From Candidatus Kerfeldbacteria bacterium (lineage in GTDB: Bacteria; Patescibacteriota; Patescibacteriia; SBBC01; CAIJZX01), in NCBI GenBank assembly GCA_903825245.1, contig CAIJZX010000033.1:1-57961 (forward strand): DNA of 57,961 nucleotides, written 5' to 3'. Numbering within the stretch: the first letter of the stretch is position 1; every line of letters begins with the position of its first letter. The position numbers and the translations under genes were made by a program. Positions 38,872 to 47,714 of this stretch are shown piece by piece. A model generated the notes under the pieces. The model had not been told where the DNA came from. It ran no database searches and was given only the letters and a program-made list of their open reading frames with translations.

Positions 38872-38995
38872 AGCTCCGTTGACTATACCATTTTTTTACG
38901 AAAACACCAAACTGTGATAAACAAAGTTAAGCGCCATCCGTACGAGCATGGCGCTTATCGTCCCTGCGTTCCGGCCATCATGGTCGTATCCTCGA

Positions 38996-39352
38996 CTAGG
39001 CTTGAGAAGCTTCGCCAACCGATTGAATGTCGGATAGTGGAATGAGATACTTCTTCCACGACATTGGGTCATCGCCGACACGAATGACTGCGTACATCGT
39101 TTGCACGCCGTTATCGTCCTCCATGGTCAATAGACAGATAATGAGCCCGCTGATCGTGTTCGGTTTGATTGGGTTCGTCGAATTGTGACGGAGAAACGTC
39201 ACGGTCTGTCCAACCGCAAAATGCGTGACTGGAAAATTCGGACATTCCATTTCCGCCCGCATTCCAAGATCGCCAGCATGACGATAGGCATAGGCTTGAA
39301 GATAACGCCTGAGTACATCAGCGCGTTCATCTTCAGAAAAAACTGCCGACAT
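38996..39352 (-). CDS. Hypothetical protein
   Basis: SD AGGAGG; MSAVFSEDERADVLRR; upstream TTGACA-N16-TAGGCT. Confidence 0.7.
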   Translation of the reverse strand: MSAVFSEDERADVLRRYLQAYAYRHAGDLGMRAEMECPNFPVTHFAVGQTVTFLRHNSTNPIKPNTISGLIICLLTMEDDNGVQTMYAVIRVGDDPMSWKKYLIPLSDIQSVGEASQA

Positions 39353-39515
39353 GACATTCACCTCCTGACCAGAATGGGATATTATGGCCGGTTATGAAAG
39401 AACTACCGGATTGCTTTGAGCCTACACCCTGTACCGGTGGTGTCAAACCAGGCAACCGATCAGTTTTTTCTAACAAAAAACTACCGCCCAAGCGGCAACT
39501 CACCTTTGATACTCT

Positions 39516-41549
39516 TTATGATGCCGGTAAAACGACACTTTGCCCGCCAGCTTTCGTATCGGTCGGTATATCCGTCGAGAGCGTCGCCACGCTTCCGGTC
39601 AGGGTACGAGTGGTATAGGAATCTGTCGCGGTCGCAGATGGCGTTTCGAGCAATACGGGCGTGGTGCCGATTTGCTCGGTCGTCGGTGTAATCGATACAT
39701 CGAAATGCGCCGTCAGTGCTGGCAATCGTCCGCCGGTTCCAGCCGGTAATACATTGAGCGTCCACTGCACCGTCCGCGTCACCGGGTCAAATGATAAATC
39801 ACCAGCATCTCGTGACAGATTTGTCCCCGGCCACATGACACTATTCGGCAACGTCGCTTTAACAATAAGTGTACTCGCGTCACTAGTCGTATTCGTCACT
39901 GTCCAATTCACCCTATAGACAGTTGTTTTGCCAACCATCGGCGGCAAAGCACCACTGCCAATCACCGCCCCAGTGCTATCATAGTAGCGAGCTTCGGCGG
40001 CAAAAGTCATAGCGGTGCCAATTTTTGTCACTACGACAGTATTCGGTTGAGCTGGTGAGGCAGAATTTGACGCGGCATCGGTCGATTGGAGAGAAATCGT
40101 GGCCGTGACGTGTTGATCGCGATCGGCATCCTGCACCATCGGGATCACCGCCAACACCGGCACGCTAAAACTCATAGTCGCAATTTGACCGGATTGTAAG
40201 TCAGCCAGCGCCGGTGCCTGTGTTTTATTCCACGATAGCGTCCTGCCCGTAATAACCGCTTGTCCATCATTCTGCAATTTCGTCATATCTAAACCCGCGC
40301 CATCGAGCGTCGTCGACACGACCACATTGGTTAGCTCAACGTCGCTGGTATTCGTTATTCGAATTGCATAGTTCAGCGTATCACCAGGCACAACCGAAAT
40401 CGGATCCGTACTGCCATTAACTGCCACCGATACCGAAACACCAGTTTTCACCAGTACGATATCCATTGCTTGCACGTCCTGTGGTTGAAGTGTGTTGGTA
40501 GTATCAGTGATTGCTACTTGTGCTTTTAGCGACGACGAATCACCCAAATTTCCAGCCAAACTACCGTTGATGGTAATTGTTCCATGCGCGCCTTGTTTGA
40601 GCGTCCCAATTTTCCATAACCCCGCTTGGCCGTTCGCCACCGGATTCGTGGACGTCACGGTCATACTCGTCGGGTAGGTTGCCTGCACCACCACGTTTAT
40701 CAGATCATGATCTGATGTATTCGTATACGTCACCGTCCATGTACTTGGCGTTGTTGGTGCTACTTGGGTTGGCCCGGTCAGCGCAATACCGAGACTTGAG
40801 GAACCAATTTTTGCTTGGGCTGTTGCTGTTTGTTGAAATTCGGAATTGAACGTTACCGGATGATACGTCAGTGTCGCTGAAAAACCACTCGACTCACCAA
40901 CGGCACCGATGAAAATACCGGTCACAGAAATTTTTCCAGCTTGGCCGCTCCGAATGGTACCGAGTGAAAACGCGTTATGGTAGTCTTGGCTAGCGTTTGG
41001 TGTCGACGATTGGAAGGTAAAACCGTCGGGATATTGAATCGTCACTTGCGCATTCGTAAGATCAACGGGTTCACCGTTCTGATATTCGACCACAATCGTG
41101 GTCGCACTACCCGAGGTAATTGATCCAATCGTTTGGAACTTCAGTTGAACGTTATTACCGGTAAATTTCTTCGTGCGATTAAAAAAGAAGAATCCGGCGA
41201 CGCTGACCGCAGCTAACAGCACGACCACCATAATCACTCTCCCCCACGGAAAACGACGTTTCGTTTTCGTTAAATGCTGCATGTCATTGGACGGCTCATG
41301 TCCTAACACCTCAGCTAACACTGGTGTCAGTGATGTATTCGGCTCATTTTTTTTCTTTGGTGTCTCGTCAATTATCTCGACCGGTACCTTTCGACCCTGG
41401 CCCGCTTCTTCACTATCTTCTTCATCCTGAACATCGGTCGTCTCACCGGTCTCTAAAGCAGCTACAAACTCCGCTACATCAGCAGCGTTATATTTACCTT
41501 TCGATGGTTTGGTTGTATTGTCGTTGGTTTCGTCTTTTGATTTGGCCAT
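39516..41549 (-). CDS. Membrane-anchored protein with DUF11-like beta-sandwich repeats
   Basis: One TM then repeated NTSDxxLxNVVVxxxxP segments. Confidence 0.8.
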   Translation of the reverse strand: MAKSKDETNDNTTKPSKGKYNAADVAEFVAALETGETTDVQDEEDSEEAGQGRKVPVEIIDETPKKKNEPNTSLTPVLAEVLGHEPSNDMQHLTKTKRRFPWGRVIMVVVLLAAVSVAGFFFFNRTKKFTGNNVQLKFQTIGSITSGSATTIVVEYQNGEPVDLTNAQVTIQYPDGFTFQSSTPNASQDYHNAFSLGTIRSGQAGKISVTGIFIGAVGESSGFSATLTYHPVTFNSEFQQTATAQAKIGSSSLGIALTGPTQVAPTTPSTWTVTYTNTSDHDLINVVVQATYPTSMTVTSTNPVANGQAGLWKIGTLKQGAHGTITINGSLAGNLGDSSSLKAQVAITDTTNTLQPQDVQAMDIVLVKTGVSVSVAVNGSTDPISVVPGDTLNYAIRITNTSDVELTNVVVSTTLDGAGLDMTKLQNDGQAVITGRTLSWNKTQAPALADLQSGQIATMSFSVPVLAVIPMVQDADRDQHVTATISLQSTDAASNSASPAQPNTVVVTKIGTAMTFAAEARYYDSTGAVIGSGALPPMVGKTTVYRVNWTVTNTTSDASTLIVKATLPNSVMWPGTNLSRDAGDLSFDPVTRTVQWTLNVLPAGTGGRLPALTAHFDVSITPTTEQIGTTPVLLETPSATATDSYTTRTLTGSVATLSTDIPTDTKAGGQSVVLPAS

Positions 41550-41566
41550 ACGGTAGTAGTGTAGCG

Positions 41567-42322
41567 CTAGAGTGCCGGTTTTGGCAACTTCGTTGTCCGC
41601 ACGACGGTACGTAGGACGCGCTCGCTTTTCAATGGCCGATCGAGTGTATGGTGGACAAGCCGCTCGACGAGTTCGTGTGTTTGGCGAAACACCGCCCGAT
41701 CATTCTCTGGTTGACGGCCATCGCGTAAGAATGCCGTGGACGCTGAGGACAAACTCAGCGCTCCGTCGTGCGCTTCCTTGGTGTGTACAAATCCTTGCTG
41801 GGCGTCATACGATACCGCTTCATCACCGAGCGGCAAATGGCAAATACTGCAGGCATCCATCGCCGGTGCAAAACCCTCGTGAATCATAATTTGCAACGCG
41901 CGACGATTAAGCAGCAACCAGCGTTGACCGGATGTTAATTCTTGTTCATTTTCCATCATCAATAACATTTCCCGCACCTGCTCGTACAACTCCTCCGCCG
42001 GTTGATCGGGTTTCGTCACCGATTCAACCAATTCTAAAAACCACTGTGCCATAGTCATACCGACGACATCCTGTCGTAGGCCGGGAAATCGATGGAGAAT
42101 AATGCTGCCGGTCACTACGTCGGTGATCCGGCCGTCGGCTAGTGACAAATCCACTTCCATCATCGGCTCGAGTGAACCACCGAGTTTCGAGGCACTCTTT
42201 TTTGTACCGCGCGCGCGGACACGAAGTTGACCTTTCGCGGGTGTCAGAATGGTTAACATCCGATCGTGTTCACGTTCGGTTGTATGACGGAGAATTATTG
42301 CCTTGGTGCGAATGATAGCCAT
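41567..42322 (-). CDS. recO: DNA repair protein RecO
   Basis: TKAIILRHTTEREHDRMLTILTPAKGQLRVRARGTKKSASKLGG; C-x2-C pair. Confidence 0.93.
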   Translation of the reverse strand: MAIIRTKAIILRHTTEREHDRMLTILTPAKGQLRVRARGTKKSASKLGGSLEPMMEVDLSLADGRITDVVTGSIILHRFPGLRQDVVGMTMAQWFLELVESVTKPDQPAEELYEQVREMLLMMENEQELTSGQRWLLLNRRALQIMIHEGFAPAMDACSICHLPLGDEAVSYDAQQGFVHTKEAHDGALSLSSASTAFLRDGRQPENDRAVFRQTHELVERLVHHTLDRPLKSERVLRTVVRTTKLPKPAL

Positions 42323-42323
42323 A

Positions 42324-42785
42324 TTACCTCGTGTACTCTTCTCTTATTCGGGTGAGAATAGTACAAAATATATGCGATGGCAGACTGGTTTTCTCAGGTA
42401 TAAGATCAGGCACTTCGTGGACAAGAGCCACCCCTTGTGTCGCTATTAAACATTCTCTTGCTTCACTGTTTTGATCAAATTTCGCCCGTAGTGCTAATTC
42501 AATGTATTGATGTTCCTCGGATGACCCAAAAATCACCTGTCTGTCTTCCCACCATATATAGTCTCTTGACGAGAGCTTACCTATATTTTTCGCTTCACTT
42601 CCCCACGAAGCAAATGCTTGTTGGCGCCTTGGATCATTCTCGGGAAATGCAATCCCCTGAATATACCCCTCTACGCTTTCAAAGTGTTGGCTATTGAGTA
42701 TAAATGGAGAATGAGAAAAATTACTCAAAATCCTTGCCCGCGGATCTTCGGACTTACTATATATATTCAAGGTCTGAACTTCCAC
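42324..42785 (-). CDS. NADAR/YbiA-like domain protein
   Basis: ILSNFSHSPF...FESVEGYIQG...QQAFASWGSEAKNIGK...YIELALRAKFDQNSEARECLIAT. Confidence 0.7.
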   Translation of the reverse strand: MEVQTLNIYSKSEDPRARILSNFSHSPFILNSQHFESVEGYIQGIAFPENDPRRQQAFASWGSEAKNIGKLSSRDYIWWEDRQVIFGSSEEHQYIELALRAKFDQNSEARECLIATQGVALVHEVPDLIPEKTSLPSHIFCTILTRIREEYTR

Positions 42786-42790
42786 AAAAT

Positions 42791-45700
42791 TTAACTTTTG
42801 GTTAGTCCGATAGTTGTTTTCTCTCCCTCAATCTCAATTTCACCTTTCGTTACCGCGCCATCAATACTTGGTGTTACCGCCTTAGCGCGAACCTGCTGTA
42901 AGAATTCCTGAGCGAAATGTTCAATGACTTTTGCGGCGATACTTTTAGTCTGCACAAACGCGACAATTGTATCGCTCGGTTGCAATCCGGCAGTCTTTCG
43001 CAATGAATTGAATTCCCGCACCAAGTCGCGGAACAAACCCTCTTCTTTCAATTCGTCAGTGATAGTGATATCGAGCGCCATGCTATCCCCAGCTGCCCAC
43101 TCACTACCCGTTGGTAATACCATAGCTTGATGAAGTTCTTTTACATTCAGCTCATCGCACACAATTACATCAAGATCCGGACGTAATTGTTCGGTCGTTA
43201 CCACCTGACCGAGCGGTTGACGCACTTTCAATCCGGACTTTGCCCGCAGTGCATGTCCCTGTTCCACAACTTTTCGCGCTGCCGCCATATCGACGATGAG
43301 ATGTTCATCAACTTTTCCGGCAGTTGGCCATGTTTCCAGATGTACGGATTCCAATGATCCGCCGACTTGATGATACACATATTCAGCCAGGAATGGCGTA
43401 AATGGCGCCATCAGTTTCGTTAATTCATGAAGAACGTGTCTCAATGTGGCCGCAGCAATCGGCGCTTCGTCACCTTTAAATCGATCGCGTGAACGGCGGA
43501 CGTACCACGTCGATAAATCGGTAACGAAGGCAGCAATTGCACGTGCCGCGCCGGTAATATCATAACTTTCCAGTCGCTTCGTTACATCCTCAATCAACGC
43601 ATTCAACAAGGCTATGATCCATCTATCCAGAGGGTGTTTGCTATCGGTTCCCTCCTTTTTAAGGAGGGGCGCAGGGGTGGTTGGAGAAGTTAGTTTCCAA
43701 AAAGATAAAACATTCATCAAAATCATGAACGTCTTCTTGACGCCCTCATCAACGATTTTCGGATCGAAGTTTTTCGGATCCCACGGCTGATTCGTGGTGT
43801 ACATGAACCAACGCAAAGCGTCAGCACCGTGCTTGTCAAAAAGTTCATCAAGGTCACCGTAATTCTTCAACGACTTCGACAACTTCCGTCCTTTCGCATC
43901 ATTCAAGTGGCCGAGCACGACGACATTGGTGTACGCCGGCTTCTTCACCACTTTCGCTTTCTGCAATAACGTACTAATCGCAAGCATGGTATAGAACCAA
44001 CCGCGCGTTTGGTCGATCGCTTCGGAAATGTAGTCCGCCGGATACGCTTCGCCGTGGCCGACTTTGATTGTGTTCTCAAACGGATAGTGCCACTGCGCAA
44101 ACGGCATGGCGCCGGAATCAAACCAGGCATCGGCAACTTCCGGAGTCCGTCTCATCCGTCCTCCCTGCTTTGCGGGGAGGTGGCGCGTAGCGCCGGAGGG
44201 GCCAGCACACTTCGGGCAATCATATTCCAATCCATCCACGAACGGACGGTGCGGATCGAAGGAACCGTCGGGCTGTAACAAACCGCTATGAAAATGTAAT
44301 TCTTGTGGCTGGCCGTATAGCACATCTTCGAATCGCGTCAATGTCGGCACCGATTCGAGTGCTGTCGCCCACTGTGTTACGAGGATTGGATCGGCGTGGG
44401 TAACAATGACAATAGTTTTTCCTTCATACTTCGCATCGAGTTCTGACAAAAATGCAACCATCCGCGTTCGAATATCTTTCCAGGTTTCTCCGCCTTCCGG
44501 CGCATCATCAACGCGTTTTGCGCGATCACCGAACTGGGCATGGAACTCATCCAGCGTTTTTTCTTCAAAGAGTGGGCCGATGTGGTACTCATTAATGCGA
44601 GCGTCCTCAATGATGGGCAATGCCAATTCCTGAGCGTAAATTTCTGCCGTTTGTTTCGCCCGAGCAAATTGCGACGAGAACAACATGTCGACATGTGTCT
44701 TCTTCATTTTTTTTGCGCCCGACTGCGCTTCTTTCACGCCGGTTTCAGACAGCGGGTATTTTTCGGAATTTGTAAGTTCAGTATTTAGTATTTTCTTCAC
44801 GTTCAATACTGATTCGCCGTGTCGCACAAAAAAGTAACGATTTCGTGTCGGTAGTTTTTCCAGCAATTCCTGATACGATCCAAGGCATTCCTGATGTTTG
44901 CAATCCGAATTATTGCACTCCCAAATCGGAATTGGCGTCCCCCAGTAGCGCTCGCGGGAAATCGCCCAATCTTTCACCTCACGCAACCATTCGCCGAACC
45001 GGCCTTCCTTAATGTGGTTTGGATACCAATTAATCGTTTCATTATTCTTGATTAACTCATCACGAAGTTGCGACATTTGTATAAACCAAGAGGACCTAGC
45101 AAGGTATATCAATCTACTCTTGCATCTCCAACAAAAAGGATACTCGTGTTCAATTTCTTTTGTGAACCATAGCAACCTGCGTTTTTCTAAATCTTCAACA
45201 ATCTTTTTATTTGCCTGCTCGAATAACTCGCCTTCTCCTGGCGCACCCGGGTTCATTAGTCCTTGCTCATTAACCGATGAGCCAGCTAATAATCCATGAC
45301 CTTCTTTAAAGAGTGCAAAATCTTCCTCCCCGTGTGCAGGCGAAATATGTACTATTCCTGTACCTTCACTATCGCTTACGAAATTAGCTAGTAATACTCT
45401 AAAATTTCTTTCTGTAATTTTTTCTACTGAAACATTTCTGTTTGCAATTTGTTTAACTAACTCAGATTCATCCTCAAATTCATAGGCATGATTTGCACCA
45501 ACATAAAAATCTATATATAGTGGCTCATATTTTTTATTTTCTAGTTCTGATCCATGAAATTTTTCAATATGTTGAATAATTGCCTCTCCTTGTTGTAGGA
45601 AATAAAATTTGGATCCAACAGGACTAAACTTATCCTTGTAAACCTTTTCACTAAGGTAATACGTCCCATCTGGGATCTGATCGTAGTTCTTTATTGTAAC

Positions 45701-46423
45701 TTTGACGTATGTAATATTTTTGTTAACGGCTAATGCGGCATTGGAAGGTAGAGTCCAAGGCGTTGTAGTCCAAACAAGGAAAAAGGTGTCTTTCTCGTCT
45801 TTAACTGGAATTCTAATAAAAACCGACTCGTCCTTTACGGTCTGATACCCTTGAGCTAGCTCATGTGATGAAAGTCCAGTTCCACATCTCCAGCAATATG
45901 GAGATACCCTGGTTGCTTGTGTGAGCAATTTATTATCCCAGGCTTGTTTAAAAATCCACCACAAGCTCTCGATATATTCCGGTTCGTACGTGATGTACGG
46001 ATGTTCCGTGTCGAGCCAAAAGCCGACACGCTCGGTCATCTTCTCCCACAAATCTTTATATTTCCAAACTGAGGCTTTCGCCTTGGCATTAAACTTGGCG
46101 ATGCCGTACTCTTCAATATCTTTCTTACCCGACAATCCAAGTTCTTTTTCTACCTCAAGTTCAACTGGTAAGCCCTGCGTATCCCAACCAGCTTTGCGAT
46201 CGACATGAAACCCCTGCATGGTTTTAAACCGCGGGATAATGTCCTTAAAGGCGCGGGTTTCAACATGGCCGATGTGGGGAATGCCGTTTGCCGTCGGCGG
46301 GCCATCGAAAAACACAAACCGCCCGCGCGGCGAGTCCTTGGCGAGGGTTTTTTTGAAGATGTCCTTTGCTTTCCACTGCTTCAGGATCTCTTCTTCGAGT
46401 TCGGGAAATTTTGGGATGGCCAT
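42791..46423 (-). CDS. ileS: Isoleucyl-tRNA synthetase with inserted histidine phosphatase domain
   Basis: GPPTANGIPHIGH, KLSKSLKNYGD (KMSKS variant), WTTTPWTLPSN; internal YFFVRHGES...VTHADPI segment. Confidence 0.97.
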   Translation of the reverse strand: MAIPKFPELEEEILKQWKAKDIFKKTLAKDSPRGRFVFFDGPPTANGIPHIGHVETRAFKDIIPRFKTMQGFHVDRKAGWDTQGLPVELEVEKELGLSGKKDIEEYGIAKFNAKAKASVWKYKDLWEKMTERVGFWLDTEHPYITYEPEYIESLWWIFKQAWDNKLLTQATRVSPYCWRCGTGLSSHELAQGYQTVKDESVFIRIPVKDEKDTFFLVWTTTPWTLPSNAALAVNKNITYVKVTIKNYDQIPDGTYYLSEKVYKDKFSPVGSKFYFLQQGEAIIQHIEKFHGSELENKKYEPLYIDFYVGANHAYEFEDESELVKQIANRNVSVEKITERNFRVLLANFVSDSEGTGIVHISPAHGEEDFALFKEGHGLLAGSSVNEQGLMNPGAPGEGELFEQANKKIVEDLEKRRLLWFTKEIEHEYPFCWRCKSRLIYLARSSWFIQMSQLRDELIKNNETINWYPNHIKEGRFGEWLREVKDWAISRERYWGTPIPIWECNNSDCKHQECLGSYQELLEKLPTRNRYFFVRHGESVLNVKKILNTELTNSEKYPLSETGVKEAQSGAKKMKKTHVDMLFSSQFARAKQTAEIYAQELALPIIEDARINEYHIGPLFEEKTLDEFHAQFGDRAKRVDDAPEGGETWKDIRTRMVAFLSELDAKYEGKTIVIVTHADPILVTQWATALESVPTLTRFEDVLYGQPQELHFHSGLLQPDGSFDPHRPFVDGLEYDCPKCAGPSGATRHLPAKQGGRMRRTPEVADAWFDSGAMPFAQWHYPFENTIKVGHGEAYPADYISEAIDQTRGWFYTMLAISTLLQKAKVVKKPAYTNVVVLGHLNDAKGRKLSKSLKNYGDLDELFDKHGADALRWFMYTTNQPWDPKNFDPKIVDEGVKKTFMILMNVLSFWKLTSPTTPAPLLKKEGTDSKHPLDRWIIALLNALIEDVTKRLESYDITGAARAIAAFVTDLSTWYVRRSRDRFKGDEAPIAAATLRHVLHELTKLMAPFTPFLAEYVYHQVGGSLESVHLETWPTAGKVDEHLIVDMAAARKVVEQGHALRAKSGLKVRQPLGQVVTTEQLRPDLDVIVCDELNVKELHQAMVLPTGSEWAAGDSMALDITITDELKEEGLFRDLVREFNSLRKTAGLQPSDTIVAFVQTKSIAAKVIEHFAQEFLQQVRAKAVTPSIDGAVTKGEIEIEGEKTTIGLTKS
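43650..43685 (+). repeat. DUF559-linked palindromic element, copy D (inside ileS)
   Basis: CCCTCCTTTTTAAGGAGGGGCGCAGGGGTGGTTGG. Confidence 0.7.
44160..44201 (+). repeat. DUF559-linked palindromic element, copy C (in-frame 42 bp in ileS)
   Basis: CCTCCCTGCTTTGCGGGGAGGTGGCGCGTAGCGCCGGAGGGG. Confidence 0.8.
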
Positions 46424-46484
46424 AAAGTAGCGATATATCAGATCGCGTAGAGAGTGTAGCCTGTTTCAGCGATTGAGGTCAATA

Positions 46485-46519
46485 CCACCTCCCAGCCCTC
46501 CTGAATTCAGGAGGGCCAC
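46485..46519 (-). repeat. DUF559-linked palindromic element, copy H
   Basis: Minus: GTGGCCCTCCTGAATTCAGGAGGGCTGGGAGGTGG. Confidence 0.65.
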
Positions 46520-46570
46520 AAATACTGCTGTTACGCTTTGTGCACATCACATTTTTTCCCTAATGACAAA

Positions 46571-47023
46571 CTATTTCGCAGGGTTCTCCTCCTCAATTGA
46601 GGAGGAGTGAGAGGCAGTGGGATGGGTGGGATGACGAGCGGTGCTGGCAATTTTTCCTAATGTTTCCAGAACCCCCTCAATATCGCACATCACTTCATCA
46701 TTTTTAAATCGCACGATGTGTATATACATAGAATCCAGCCATTCGGTTCGAAAGTCATCATGTTGTTGCTGGGCAGAAAAACTATGCCCTGCACCATCAA
46801 GTTCGATCCCTAAACGTAATTCCGGACAATAAAAATCTAACACATAATTTCCTACACTGTACTGCCGACGAAACTTTAGGCCTAGAAATCTGCGAGCGCG
46901 TAAATACTCCCAAAGAACCGATTCTGGTCGAGTCGAAGCACGTCGTAAAAATCGACGTTGTTCAAGATGCATATTGAGTGACCGAATACGAGGCATAATG
47001 TTCGTTGCATTATGCCAAACCAC
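46571..47023 (-). CDS. DUF559 endonuclease-like protein (copy 2)
   Basis: PESVLWEYLRARRFLGLKFRRQYSVGNYVLDFYCPELRLGIELDGAGH. Confidence 0.85.
   Translation of the reverse strand: MVWHNATNIMPRIRSLNMHLEQRRFLRRASTRPESVLWEYLRARRFLGLKFRRQYSVGNYVLDFYCPELRLGIELDGAGHSFSAQQQHDDFRTEWLDSMYIHIVRFKNDEVMCDIEGVLETLGKIASTARHPTHPTASHSSSIEEENPAK
46586..46632 (+). repeat. DUF559-linked palindromic element, copy I (inside DUF559 C-terminus)
   Basis: CTCCTCCTCAATTGAGGAGGAG (22-bp palindrome) then TGAGAGGCAGTGGGATGGGTGGG. Confidence 0.65.
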
Positions 47024-47087
47024 ACAATAATTCTAAATTAAACGGAATATGTATTTCTGTCAACCCACAAACGAAATAAGAAAAACC

Positions 47088-47341
47088 CTACGTGGCACGA
47101 TGGTCAGCAGGGTGCGACGCTTGATGCGAAGGAGTGCGGTTTTTCCGCAAACCTTTGATTGTGATCTCGAGGAACACGCCCGCGATCGCCAGAACAGCAC
47201 CGACAAAAAAACCTGGAAAAAAATCAGGAATCCGTTCCGATACGCCATCGCCAAGCATCGATCAATGATCGGATCGAACGGCTTCAGCACCAGGCAAGCC
47301 GCAGGCAACAGCACAATCGGCACGAAAGATCGGAGTTTCAT
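47088..47341 (-). CDS. Small two-TM membrane protein requiring a -1 frameshift at T7
   Basis: SD GGAGG, MKLRSFVPIVLL...NGFLIFF / PGFFVGAVLAIAGVFLEITIKGLRKNRTPSHQ...; -1 frame ends at TAG inside a terminator hairpin. Confidence 0.55.
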
Positions 47342-47420
47342 TTTTGCCTCCGGAGGTTGGAAGCATTTAGGCACGCCAAGCAATTTCCTGTACCCTAGCG
47401 CGATACCCACAGGGCGTCAA

Positions 47421-47495
47421 CCCCGTTAGAGCGCCCGAGAAAAATCGTAATAACAAGAACTTCAATATCATTATTTTTGCCCCGCTCTAACGGGG
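47421..47495. repeat. Long inverted repeat LIR5 (13-bp arms)
   Basis: CCCCGTTAGAGCG (47421-47433) / CGCTCTAACGGGG (47483-47495). Confidence 0.8.
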
Positions 47496-47714
47496 TCAAG
47501 GACGACGAATCACTTTCAAGCGACTCGTTACTCCACGAACAATACTGAGTTGCGATTTTGATAGTTTCCAGTGTTCTGCTAGAAGCTGAATAACGGCATT
47601 ATTTGCCTTGCCATCATCCGCCGGAGCTGTAACATGCACCACAATTCTACCGTCACGTTCGGTGACAGCGTTCCGCTTTGCCCGCGGTGTTACCTTAACG
47701 TTGACCAGCGACAC
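47496..47714 (-). CDS. DUF167/YggU-family protein
   Basis: VKVTPRAKRNAV...VTAPADDGKANNAVIQLLAEHWKLSKSQLSIVRG. Confidence 0.9.
   Translation of the reverse strand: MSLVNVKVTPRAKRNAVTERDGRIVVHVTAPADDGKANNAVIQLLAEHWKLSKSQLSIVRGVTSRLKVIRRP

Noticed and set aside
39458-39482. AGTTTTTT-CTAAC-AAAAAACT palindrome as a novel element
   Set aside because: AT-only stem between convergent/adjacent units; a simple bidirectional terminator or chance A/T palindrome is sufficient.
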